In this document: positions 10,146-21,456 of the stretch, in pieces
Layout: each line of letters begins with the position of its first letter
How positions within the stretch are numbered: position 1 is the first letter of the stretch
NCBI RefSeq assembly: GCF_000003815.2
Contig: NW_023365716.1
Coordinates: 921,119 to 960,532 of the forward strand
Reading direction: 5' to 3'
From: Branchiostoma floridae
Taxonomy: Eukaryota; Chordata; Leptocardii; Amphioxiformes; Branchiostomatidae
Length of the DNA stretch: 39,414 nt
Made by a program: the position numbers and the translations under genes
The notes under the pieces: generated by a model
The model's database searches: none
What the model was told of the DNA's origin: nothing
The model's input: the letters and a program-made list of their open reading frames with translations, nothing else

Positions 10146-11474
10146 TCATCTTGTGTGCGTTCTCATGTGTTTGGATAAGTCTGACTTTTGAGCCGTCCTG
10201 TACCCACACTCCCCACACATGTAGGGTTTCTCACCACTGTGTTTTGTTCTAACGTGTCTGACCAAATTGCATTTCTCTCCTGTAGAATAGTCACACTGAT
10301 CACACCTGTAGGGTTTTTCTCCTGTATGGGTTCTCATATGTCCCGACAATATAAACTTCCTAGTTGTCCTAAAACCGCACTCCCCACACATGTAGGGTTT
10401 CTCACCAGTGTGCTTTCTTTGATGATTGGCCAAAGTGCTGTTGTCTGCTGCAGAATAGTCGCACTGGTCACACTTGTAGGGTTTTTCCCCAGTGTGGGTT
10501 CTCATGTGTAGGAGTAAATGGGCCTTTCGAGCCGCCCTGTACCCACACTCCTCACACATGTAGGGTTTCTCACCAGTGTGCTTTCTTTGATGATTGGCCA
10601 AATTGCCTTTCTCTCCTGTAGAATAGTCACACTGGTCACACTTGTAGGGTTTCTCTCCTGTATGAATTCTCATATGTTTGGATAAGTCAGACTTATAAGC
10701 TGTCATGTACCCACAATCTCCACACATGTAGGGTTTCTCACCGGTGTGTTTGGCTAGATGTTGGTTCAGAGCAGATTTCCCTGCAGCAGAAAAGACACAC
10801 TGGTCACACTTGTACGGCTTTTCCCCTGTGTGGGTTCTAGTATGTTGGGATAAGTGGGACTTCTTAGCTGTCCTGTACCCACAATCCCCACACATGTAGG
10901 GTTTCTCACCAGTCTGTTTAAGCACATGCCATCCCATATTACCTCTGCTCTCCTGTACCTGTGAGGTTGATGTGTTGTCAGGTTGGGGAAAGTTCACATC
11001 ACACGTTTCCTGCTGCAGGCCCATGTCTGTTGTCTGGGTCTCCCTGCTGTCACTCTCCTTCCCAGGATGTTCTGTACGGGATGTCGTCTTCCCAGAATGG
11101 CCAATCTCCTTCCCAGGATGCCCCGTACACAGTTCTCCAGTAGAAAGCTCACAGTTGATCTCTTCCATTTCCGCTTTTACACAGCACGTTTCGTTGTTTG
11201 GAGCGTCCTTGTCCTCGTCCTGCTGCCATCCCGTGTCTGTTGTCTGCTCCCAACTGTTGTAAGTCTCGCTCCAAGGATACCTAGTTAGTTTGGTTTCATT
11301 GTAATATTTATAGGTTTCCTGGTCCTCACTGTACGTTTCCTGGCACAGCACGTTCTCTTGTCCATCCTGTTGCCATCCAGGGTCTCCTGTAGGCTCCTCT
11401 TTGATGTGCGTCTCGTCTGCAGTTTGTTCCACATGAAGCTCTTTAACGGAAGGCACAAATGCGAACTCTGCCAT
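10146..11474 (-). CDS. Gene C: long-leader C2H2 zinc-finger protein, 9 fingers
   Basis: 442 residues from the ATG at 11474 (MAEFAFVPSVKELH), two bases after a TTTTAG acceptor. The leader of about 190 residues has IKEEP at residues 24-28, several [12 protein letters not shown]-type polar segments and no recognised effector domain. Nine C2H2 fingers follow in strict alternation, all with both cysteines and both histidines. Finger 8 has a four-residue histidine spacing (HVRTKH). Fingers 1 and 2 match gene B. The array ends HMRTHTR and a TGA where the paralogs read HTGEKPY. Unlike every other gene here, it has no exon-1/promoter module before the next coding exon. It may be transcribed from the promoter of D or be silent. 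Confidence 0.92.
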   Translation of the reverse strand: MAEFAFVPSVKELHVEQTADETHIKEEPTGDPGWQQDGQENVLCQETYSEDQETYKYYNETKLTRYPWSETYNSWEQTTDTGWQQDEDKDAPNNETCCVKAEMEEINCELSTGELCTGHPGKEIGHSGKTTSRTEHPGKESDSRETQTTDMGLQQETCDVNFPQPDNTSTSQVQESRGNMGWHVLKQTGEKPYMCGDCGYRTAKKSHLSQHTRTHTGEKPYKCDQCVFSAAGKSALNQHLAKHTGEKPYMCGDCGYMTAYKSDLSKHMRIHTGEKPYKCDQCDYSTGEKGNLANHQRKHTGEKPYMCEECGYRAARKAHLLLHMRTHTGEKPYKCDQCDYSAADNSTLANHQRKHTGEKPYMCGECGFRTTRKFILSGHMRTHTGEKPYRCDQCDYSTGEKCNLVRHVRTKHSGEKPYMCGECGYRTAQKSDLSKHMRTHTR

Positions 11475-12499
11475 CTCTAAAATGATTATAAAAAAAAAAG
11501 TATGAGAAAAACATAATTTTCATTTGATTATGTTACAAAGCAGAAAAAGGCGCAAACTTTGCATAAGAAAGTCTTTTGTGGAAGTTTTTTTTACCCGTTT
11601 TAGCTCAATTGTTTTTGCAGTAACAAGATTTGGATATGTATTAATTAGGGGATACAACAACTGAACAACATAGTATTTCTTTTTTTTTTAACACAGGCTC
11701 ATAGTAAAAACAGACTCATAGTAAAAACAGAATGCATACAACAGAACAATACAGACACATAGACACATAACAATCTATGACATCTACATACACATGCGCT
11801 TCCAGAGGGTTTTGACATTATTTTTGTGCCAGAATGAATATGACTTAAGCACAGACTGTCCAATGGTGCTAGAAGAGTGGACATGCAAATATATAATATA
11901 GCCTTTTAAGCGAACCCGCTAGAAGAGCGGACACGCAAATATAGCACTGTTTACGCCATCTGGCATAAGTCAGGTGGAAAACACATTTCACTGGCACTGC
12001 AGCTTCTTGGCATTTGTGTAACAGTGGGGTTGAATTTCAAGCACAGCCAACGTCTCTGATTCCTTTTGGAATAGCGGCTTACGTTGCTGGATTGGTGGTC
12101 TGGTTTCGGAGAGGGGTAAAAATCTTGGTAGCCATGATATTGTTTCCGCCTTTCTTAAGAATGCGAATACATGACTACAAAACAAATGTGCATGTATACA
12201 AATCTGTGCATATTATGCCATATAGATGGAAATATAAGATCGTTCTATCAAATAAAGTAGAAAAATGCAAGTAAGTATACCAATGTTATAAATGTTCCAG
12301 TATTCAAATTAATACCGACATGTGTATATTGGATGAAAAAAAAGATCGTATCGAAACTATCTCAAGTCTAAAACCTACATCTATATTATCTTTACAGCCC
12401 GATTTCAAACAAGCTTTCTTACATAAATGTTATCAACAAATAAGCGGTCAACACAAAAGAAAGGAGCACATCTATCATGGCTACTATCTTAGGTACAAA
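11475..12499. other. Leader-side flank of C joined to the tail flank of D
   Basis: About 11475-12005 matches the introns of B and H. About 12156-12490 matches the tail flank of C and the right end of the window. Between these lies about 150 bp with no clear match. The expected promoter module, splice donor and C-rich tract of gene C are missing at the junction. No coding sequence was seen. Confidence 0.6.
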
Positions 12500-12581
12500 A
12501 CCTACATCTATGCAGTTTTAGGTGTGACTATATCTATTGTACCTACATCTATAGAGTTTTAGGTATATCTATATCTATGTA
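12500..12581. repeat. 41-bp minisatellite, two copies
   Basis: Two units (12500-12540 and 12541-12581) match the five-unit array at 9515-9719 and lie at the same place relative to the finger array. Confidence 0.85.
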
Positions 12582-12944
12582 TGTGGCAGTACTTTATGTT
12601 TGGGACTGCATTGTTAGCAGCGACACCTACCTGCAGTTCAAAGTGAACCTCTACAGCTGTCGCCTGTATGAGCTCTTACAGTTTAAAAAGATAAAGCTGA
12701 CTACCACCCCACCCCCATGACCTGAAGGTCAAGAGACTATGTAGGTAGGTGAAGCTGTTTGCTGTACATTTGTCACATTTGTGGATTTGTTTGTTTTTTT
12801 GGTATATAAAAAGTAGATAAAGATGAGATTTCGTAGCTAGCTGCAAAGTAGTTACACTGATAACACTTATAATATGTTTTTACCTCCTGTGTGGGTTCTT
12901 AAATTCTTGACTTTTTAGACATTTCAGTTGCCTTGTTCCAGCAC

Positions 12945-13062
12945 ACTTTTCACATCTAGGTCATTTTACTGGTGTGCGTACTTACATGTCGGTTTAAAGA
13001 GGATTTATCTGAAGCAGAATAGTCACATTGGTCACATTTGTTGGGTTTTTCCCGTGTGGGTT
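12945..13062 (-). pseudogene. Out-of-frame sixteenth finger of gene D
   Basis: Reverse-strand frame reads [20 protein letters not shown] then HVSTHTSKMT and a stop. It is a full finger in sequence, but lies one base out of frame with the end of gene D. Further degenerate pieces continue to about 12780. Confidence 0.75.
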
Positions 13063-14717
13063 CTCATATGGATTAATAAGGTAGACCTATGAGCTGTCCT
13101 GAACCCACACTCCCCACACATGTAGGGTTTCTCGCCGGTATGTCTTGTCTGATGGTCGATGAGATGGTGTTTTTCTGCAGCAGAATAGTCACACTGGTCA
13201 CACTTGTAGGGTTTTTCCCCTGTATGGGTTCTCATATGTCTGGATAGGTGAGACCTATAAGCTGTCCCGTAACCACACTCCCCACACATGTAAGGTTTCT
13301 CGCTAGTATGTTTTACTTGATGTTGTTTCAACTTGGATTTATCTGTAGCAGAATAGTCACACTGCTCACACTTGTAAGGTTTTTCTCCTGTGTGGCTTCT
13401 CATGTGTTTTGATAGGTCGGACTTTTTCGCTGACCTGTACCCACACTCCCCACACATGTAGGGTTTTTCGCCAGTGTGTTTTACTTGATGTTGTTTCAAC
13501 TTGGACTTATCTACTGCAGAATAGTCGCACTGGTCACACTTGAAGGGTTTCTCACCGGAATGGGTTTTCTGATGGTCGATCAAATTATGTTTTACTGCTG
13601 CCGCATAGTCGCACTGGTCACATTTGTAAGGTTTTTCCCCTGTGTGGGTTCTCATGTGTTTTGATAGGTCGGACTTTTCAGCTGACCTGTACCCACATTC
13701 ACCACACATGTAGGGTTTCTCACCGGTGTGTCTTACTAGATGTTTGTCCAAATCACCTTTCCGTGCTGCAGAATAGTCACACTGGTCACATTTGTAGGGT
13801 TTTTCACCTGTATGGATTCTCATATGTTTGGATAAGTGGTGCTTTCTAGCCGACCTGTACCCACACTCACCACACATGTAGGGTTTCTCACCACTGTGTA
13901 CTTGTAGATGTTCATTCAAAGAAGACTTCCGTGCAGCAGAATAGTCACACTGGTCACATTTGTAGGGTTTTTCCCCTGTGTGAGTTCTCATATGTCGGGA
14001 TAAGTCAGACTTCTTAGCCGTCTGGTACCCACACTCCTCACATATGTACGGTTTATCACCGGAATGTCTTGTCTGATGGTAGATTAAATGATGTTTCTCT
14101 GTTGCGGAATAGCCACACTGATCACACAGGTAACGTCTTTCCCCTGTGTGGATTCTGATATGTCGGGATAATTGGTGCTTATGTGCTGTCCTGTACCCAC
14201 AATCCCCACACATGTAGGGTCTCTCACCGGTACCAGTGTGTTTTCTTAGATGGATGTCCAAAGTGAGTTTTTCTGCAGCAGAATAGTCACACCGGTCACA
14301 CATCTGCTGCAGGCCCATGTCTGTTCTCTGGGTCTCCCTGCTGTCACTCTCCTTCCCAGGAATTCCCGTGCAGTCTATCTCCTTCCCAGGATGCCCAGCA
14401 CCCAGTTCTCTAGTAGAAAGCTCACAGCTGGGCTCTTCCAATACTGCTCTAACACCGCCCGTTTTGTCGTTTGGAACGTCCCTTTCCTCGTCCTGCTGCC
14501 GTCCAGTTCCGTTCCAAGGATGCCCTGTTGGTTGCGTTACGTTGTGGTAGTTGTAGGTTTCCTTGTTTCCAGTGTACGTTTCCTGGCACAGCACGTTCTC
14601 TTGTCCATCCTGTTGCCATCCAGTGTCTCCTGTCGGCTCCTCTTTGATGTGCGTCTCGTCTGCAGTTTGTTCCGCATGAAGCTCTTTAACGGGAGACACA
14701 CATGTGGACTCCGCCAT
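13032..14717 (-). CDS. Gene D: long-leader C2H2 zinc-finger protein, 15 fingers
   Basis: 561 residues from the ATG at 14717 ([20 protein letters not shown]), just after an acceptor-like TTTCAGAG. IKEEP is at residues 24-28. The leader is short at its end: DSRETQRTDMGLQQ runs straight into [12 protein letters not shown]. The [19 protein letters not shown] segment and the first CGECG-type finger are missing. Fifteen fingers follow. Alternation breaks once, where two CDQC-type fingers stand side by side (fingers 9 and 10). A one-base deletion in the last linker turns HTGEKPNKC into HTGKTQQM and a stop. The last fingers ([18 protein letters not shown]) are shared with F. Expected role is DNA binding in the nucleus. 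Confidence 0.92.
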   Translation of the reverse strand: MAESTCVSPVKELHAEQTADETHIKEEPTGDTGWQQDGQENVLCQETYTGNKETYNYHNVTQPTGHPWNGTGRQQDEERDVPNDKTGGVRAVLEEPSCELSTRELGAGHPGKEIDCTGIPGKESDSRETQRTDMGLQQMCDRCDYSAAEKLTLDIHLRKHTGTGERPYMCGDCGYRTAHKHQLSRHIRIHTGERRYLCDQCGYSATEKHHLIYHQTRHSGDKPYICEECGYQTAKKSDLSRHMRTHTGEKPYKCDQCDYSAARKSSLNEHLQVHSGEKPYMCGECGYRSARKHHLSKHMRIHTGEKPYKCDQCDYSAARKGDLDKHLVRHTGEKPYMCGECGYRSAEKSDLSKHMRTHTGEKPYKCDQCDYAAAVKHNLIDHQKTHSGEKPFKCDQCDYSAVDKSKLKQHQVKHTGEKPYMCGECGYRSAKKSDLSKHMRSHTGEKPYKCEQCDYSATDKSKLKQHQVKHTSEKPYMCGECGYGTAYRSHLSRHMRTHTGEKPYKCDQCDYSAAEKHHLIDHQTRHTGEKPYMCGECGFRTAHRSTLLIHMRTHTGKTQQM

Positions 14718-15773
14718 CTCTGAAATGATGGTAAAACACATGGATAAAAACATTAATTCATCGTCTTTTCAAACCAGAAAGGGTTCAGATTTTAAACCAG
14801 AAATTCTTCTGTCAAAGAAGTGGACCCTTTTAAGCTCCTCAGTTGTGTTTCCAGTAACAACTCGGTTGGGATATATTCTAGCTTATGATTCATACATGGG
14901 AATCAACCTAGCTAGTTCATGATTCGTCATTGGCAGTAACTGACTCATAGTAAAAACAGATTAATACTCTTCTATACATACTGAAAGCAACATACGAATA
15001 ACTTTATTGCGCAACAATTGTAACAGTTACAATGTATGGCAATGTGAACAACTATATACTAATACAAATAACTAACAACTAATGTAATATGATATAAAAG
15101 TATAAACAATCTAGTGAGTATCATAGAGAAAGGTAACTATCTATACCACTATAGACACAGGCGCCTCTAGAGGATTTCGACGAAGATTTTGTGGTAGAAT
15201 GAATCCGAGTTAGGGCCCGACTGTAGAATCATACTAAACTAGAGGAAACACGACATACTGTTTGCATCAACCTTATCAGTCATATGAAAAAAAAAATATT
15301 GCACTGGCACTGCAGGTTTTTGGAAAAGTCATAATTATGCCAAAATAATTCTTATATACAAGACGACACTTGAATATAAATTGAACTCCTAGCTGCGCAA
15401 GTGGTGAACGTACAGCTTTTCTTCGCATTTTAAAGGCGAGCACTCCTGAAAACTCAGTTGTAATTAACATCCCTGGTATCATGGTGTTTGCACGGATATA
15501 TACTACTGACCGATTAAGAGCGCACGAGCATAATCATCGTCAAATAATCTATCATTGATAATTTTCAAAACAACATTTTCGTGATATCATGATGCACCAT
15601 TTCTGACTGTATATTGCAGGTAAAAACCGATATTTGGCAGCAGTTACATCACTCATTACTTTCAATGCACCCCCCTCCCCCCCAACTACCGATCGTAAAC
15701 ACACCTCTTTAATTCTAGTTTACCACATAACAAGCACCAGCTAGGCTCATCTAAAGACACTCAAAGGTCTTAC
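14718..15773 (-). other. Intron 1 of gene D
   Basis: The intron aligns with the upstream region of F from about 23224 to 24770 (shared GATGCACCATTTCTGACTGT). A probable retroelement end is inserted near 14990-15130. The C-rich tract sits at about 15667-15683. I see no other gene. Confidence 0.55.
14990..15130 (-). mobile_element. Probable truncated non-LTR element or SINE 3' end
   Basis: Reverse strand reads GCCATACATTGTAAC, then TTACAATTGTTGCGCAATAA and AGTTATT. It matches the 3' end of the insert at 864-1038. Paralogous introns lack it. The boundaries are approximate. Confidence 0.4.
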
Positions 15774-15929
15774 CTGTAAGTCTATGGTGGTTAGCGTTCT
15801 CCAAGACTTCTGGGATCACGTAAAATTCGCGTATTCAAGTTTGGAGGAGATGACTGCAAAGACGACATAAAACAAAATGGCGGATGTCAGCTAATCAACG
15901 GGGTAAAGTTTAGAGGTCACAAACCTGAT
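15774..15929 (-). promoter_or_regulatory. Promoter and non-coding exon 1 module of gene D, cut by gap
   Basis: The donor ends the exon at 15774. AAAATGGCGGAT lies at 15874-15885, 100 bp from the donor, followed by AGAGGTCACAAACCTGAT, where the sequence runs into Ns. The upstream half of the module is hidden by the gap. Confidence 0.7.
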
Positions 15930-16080
15930 NNNNNNNNNNNNNNNNNNNNNNNNNNNNNNNNNNNNNNNNNNNNNNNNNNNNNNNNNNNNNNNNNNNNNNN
16001 NNNNNNNNNNNNNNNNNNNNNNNNNNNNNNNNNNNNNNNNNNNNNNNNNNNNNNNNNNNNNNNNNNNNNNNNNNNNNNNN
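15930..16080. other. Assembly gap (151 N)
   Basis: Unresolved bases upstream of the D exon-1 module. Confidence 0.99.
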
Positions 16081-16984
16081 TTTAATACTTAAAACCCACC
16101 GTTGCTGATAGACCTCCATACAGATAATAAATGGTATAAACCAACACAAAACCACAACCTTTTCCAACAATTTAAGAGTAATCTATATTGCTATTAATTA
16201 AAGACACTAAGAATAAGAGTGAGCAAGATACTCCAGTGCCGCATGACACAGTATGGCCCCATTTAAATGATTAAATGACATACAATAAACCCCATGTGTA
16301 ACACTGATAAACCAATGAAGTAAGAGTCATTAGGCAATGTAAATCCACACAGAATCAATGGCTTCGTTTAATTTACACTTTATTTTAGATTATCTTCACC
16401 AAACTGCATCAATGAATGAATGAATGAATGAAGTTCTCAACCATGTATAAGATATTGCTATGAGCTAAACAACATACAGAATAACCACTCGGAATACAAG
16501 TGCACGGAATACTAAGTACATGTAGACAATACGCAATAAGCTAATTAATTGTTAGCTATGTATATATTATGCTGCGAGGTGTTGCAAACGTAGGGTTGTT
16601 CTTTCGAACAAATTAGACTAAAACAAATAAAACACCAATGCCAAAACGCTTAGATAATTCCATGACATCTAAAATTTCTCTTAAAAAAAAAAGAAACAGT
16701 CGATTTTAACACGAAAGGAAAAAGTAAATCTATGCGTAAGTACTAGATTATGTACAGAAGCTACATCCATAAAGTACTGAGTAGTAGGTACAGTTTTAGT
16801 TCAAACCAACCTCTTGAAAGACTTGCTATAATGTTCGGTAGGCTACCTGAACATGTCAGCCTCTAATGTTGATTTCCTTGCTAAAGAGTAGTTGCCGGGC
16901 CCAGATAAAGACTAAGGCTACGTACAGATACCATTTTCACTCCTGGGTGTAATTTTTTTTATACATGACAATTCACGTTTTAAG
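16081..16984. other. Spacer and 3' UTR of gene E
   Basis: It matches 31400-32150 behind gene G: both contain AGAATCAATGGCTTCGTTT and TGCTGCGAG(G/A)TGTTGCAAACGT. AATAAA on the minus strand at 16379-16384 is a candidate poly(A) signal. A (TGAA)n run at 16411-16433 is expanded compared with G. No gene was seen. Confidence 0.6.
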
Positions 16985-17100
16985 GCAAAAACGTTGTATG
17001 CTTTACATTTGTCACACACGTAGATGTAGGTTCTTTGGTATGTCTTATCAAATGTTCTAGCAGCAGAGTAGTTACACTGATGGCATCTATAAGGTTTTTC
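16985..17100 (-). pseudogene. Decayed finger-coding tail of gene E
   Basis: In frame after the terminal stop: EKPYRCHQCNYSAAR, then TYIYVCDKCKAYNVFA. The linker glycine codon has become TAA. The same relic lies behind gene G, so E and G share a common tail distinct from that of A, C, F and H. Confidence 0.75.
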
Positions 17101-18918
<1,818 letters not shown>

Positions 18919-18920
18919 TA

Positions 18921-19433
18921 GTTTAATTTTTAATGATTAGACATGCCGACTTTCATGACCCCAAATGACTTCCAGGGGAAAACCAATAATTTTTTTATGT
19001 CATAGTCAGAGGGCGGCGGGTAATAGAACTCTTAGGTCAGATTAATGTCGGTACAAACATCGGCGAGAGCTGAAGTGAGACATCTGGTATGAGTCTGACA
19101 TAACTCCCTTCAAATGGCCTAAGGGCACATGGCAGTGATTGCACGCAGCCGCAGAGGGCTGACTTCCAGCCTTTGGCTCTAATTTTGTTGGATTTGTTGG
19201 GATTTCGGAGGTGTATAGGGTTTTTAACTTCTTACTGTGTTGCAAAATCATATTTTCCCCATTCTTCTGGTGTCCCTAGGCTCTAGAAATTGTTTGGAGG
19301 TTACATCACACTTCTACTGCCCCCCTCCCCATTCAAATACCTTTGACAAATACACCTTAAATCGTCTACTTTTTGTTCATCAATGAACAACCACCAACCA
19401 GGCGGTATCAACAACAATCACAGGAGGTCTTAC
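18921..19433 (-). other. Intron 1 of gene E, distal part
   Basis: No gene was recognised. The C-rich tract CTGCCCCCCTCCCC lies at about 19317-19330, roughly 105 bp from the donor. Confidence 0.5.
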
Positions 19434-19630
19434 CTGTAAGTCTATGGTGATTAGCAGTCTTCACAACTTCTGGAATCACGTAAAAATCGCGTGAGTTTGG
19501 AGGAGATGAGACGACGTCGCCAAACAAAATGGCGGACCCAGCTTGCGGGGGGTAAAGGTGAGAGGTCACAAACCTGAGACATCCTTCACAAAGGGTCAAC
19601 CCGAGATCACCGCATAACGCTTTACAAAAC
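19434..19630 (-). promoter_or_regulatory. Promoter and non-coding exon 1 module of gene E
   Basis: The donor ends the exon at 19434. AAAATGGCGGAC is at 19526-19537, 92 bp away, with AGAGGTCACAAACCTGAG and GATCACCGCATAACGC upstream. A MITE lies about 130 bp further upstream. Confidence 0.72.
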
Positions 19631-19760
19631 AAATTAACATCTTTAAATCATACACTGTAGTAATTGAGTGCAATGGCAATGGATTGAGATATATCAGACG
19701 ATGGTAATAAAATTCTACACTATAGCTGTACGAAATAAACCTTACCAACATTACGACACG

Positions 19761-19997
19761 ATAAGCCTTCTCACATTAGTTAGGGCGCATGTGCGGCGAC
19801 AGGAATTCTAGGTAATACAGTGTATGTCAAAGAGTAAGGCACACAAAAATTAAACAGCCCTTGTCTTCACCATTGTTTCGATTTGCATAACAATGTTCAG
19901 ACGGGTTTTGTTTTCTTTTTGTGTGCCTTACCCTTTGACATATTCCCTAGAATTCCTTTCGACGCACATGCGTCATAACTAATGTGAGAAGGCTTAT
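19761..19997. mobile_element. MITE, copy 2
   Basis: Same termini as the element at 8241-8404, ATAAGCCTTCTCACATTAG and its complement, with TA at both ends. It is longer (about 237 bp) and in the opposite orientation. GGCACACAAAAA and its complement form a second, internal inverted repeat. Confidence 0.85.
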
Positions 19998-20380
19998 TAG
20001 GCATATCCTAGACTGCTTAGGCAATTGGGTAAGATATAATAGACGACGGGAATAAATTTACTGCCAACAAAATAAACTTTACCAACAAGCTATTAACAAG
20101 CCCTCCGGTTCTCCTCAAGGTGATGTGACCCGACGACTACGTCACTTGACCTGAGAGGAAGTGTGACGTCAGCAACGGCTTCAGTGACGTAGCAAACTTC
20201 AAACACATTTATAGCCATGATTAAACAGGAAAGCCCTGTCAAAACTTTGGGACGGGGTGATGGATAAATACTGTGTTCTGTGACTTTGACTTGAGGTCAG
20301 ACTACATCACCTGACCTATGACGTAGGCTGCGAGTCACATCACTTAGAGCTTTACGTGTGTCTAGAATTACTGTCTATTA
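19998..20380. other. Spacer with three CRE-like sites, paralogous to the window start
   Basis: A palindromic TGACGTCA stands at 20164-20171, with ACGTCAC near 20140 and GTGACGTAG near 20185. From about 20192 the sequence matches window positions 1-170 (AACAGGAAAGCCCTGTC, GGATAAATACTGTGTTC). No gene was seen. Confidence 0.55.
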
Positions 20381-20392
20381 TCGTCGTGTATA

Positions 20393-20452
20393 GAAGCTAA
20401 CAAGAAGGCCGTGGCCTGGCTGCGGTACTGGCACGGAACGATATGATGATGA
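20393..20452 (+). mobile_element. 60-bp truncated retroelement insertion with an empty-site paralog
   Basis: The insert ends GATATGATGATGA and is flanked by TCGTCGTGTATA (20381-20392) and TCGTTGTTTATA (20453-20464), 10 of 12 bases the same. Paralogous position 212-223 holds a single TCGTCGTGTATA. This is a strong signature of target-primed insertion of a severely 5'-truncated LINE. Confidence 0.65.
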
Positions 20453-20464
20453 TCGTTGTTTATA

Positions 20465-21456
20465 AACTTTCATACGGACATAGGATAACTCAACCCAACA
20501 CAAAATCATAAGCTTTGGCTACTACCATTTTATTGTGAAAGACGTTTACAAAATTACTGCAAGTTTTTTTTTATTTGTCTGGATATATATTTCTATTAGC
20601 TACTAAAACAGAAGATGTGTGATCAGAATACCCCTGTTAAAGTAAGCAAGCCATACTACTGCATGGATACTATACTCAGTATACTGATATCGATAATTGC
20701 AGGCGTTAGGTTATCCAATCGAAAAGACTGTGGTAAATATAATGGTTTTGAGACATGTTTAGATTCCAATACTCCTATGATCACCTACATTTATAAAGAA
20801 AAATCAAAAACAGTAAAAAAAAGTACTGAAACTATACATACGAAACCTTCACCGGTCCGGTTGGGCACATATGCTATAATCTTCGCAAGCTCACTGGGAC
20901 GTGTCTGCCTCTCGTGTATAATTCCTTACCACAGAGTAGTTCTCGGGCACAGGTACAGATTAACAAAACAATTCACATTCCATTACGGGTCTTCCACTCT
21001 ACAGCTTCTCACGTTTCAAGAGGACAAAATTTGCATGCTCTGCATCTGCCACCTAGATGTCGCCATATGAGCTCTTACATTTCAAAAACACCATGCTGGT
21101 TACCTTGCTCCCCCTTACATGACCATGTCAAGGAACTATGTAGGTAAAGCTGTTTGCTGTACATTTGTTTTGTCACACTTGTGGATTTATTTTCTTTGGT
21201 ATAAAAAAATAAAGTAGATAACGGTGAGATTTCCTAGCTGCAAAGTAGTTCGACTGATAACACTTATGTGGTTTTCCTTCTCTGTGGGTTTTTATATACT
21301 TGGTTATTTAGACATTGGAATTGTCCTGTAGTTTCTTATATGCTTAGATTTTAATATACAGTTATCCTGTACCCATACTTCGCACATTTAGGGCTTTTTA
21401 CCAGTTTGCTTTCTTACATGTCAGTTAAAGGAGGATTTTGCAACAGAATAGTCAAA
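20465..21456 (-). pseudogene. 3' UTR and decayed finger tail of gene F
   Basis: Reverse strand after the stop reads FDYSVAKSSF, then further on EGKPHKCYQSNYFAAR. This is the same relic as behind A, C and H, but with one cysteine now serine. AATAAA at 20529-20534 (minus strand) is a candidate poly(A) signal. The shared module ACTGGGACGTGTCTGCCTCT lies near 20895. Confidence 0.65.

Noticed and set aside
13032-14753. Upstream start codons in D, E, F, G and H (for example 14753, 37149)
   Set aside because: These codons lie before the splice acceptor, in the intron. The next ATG gives the conserved leader start in each paralog.
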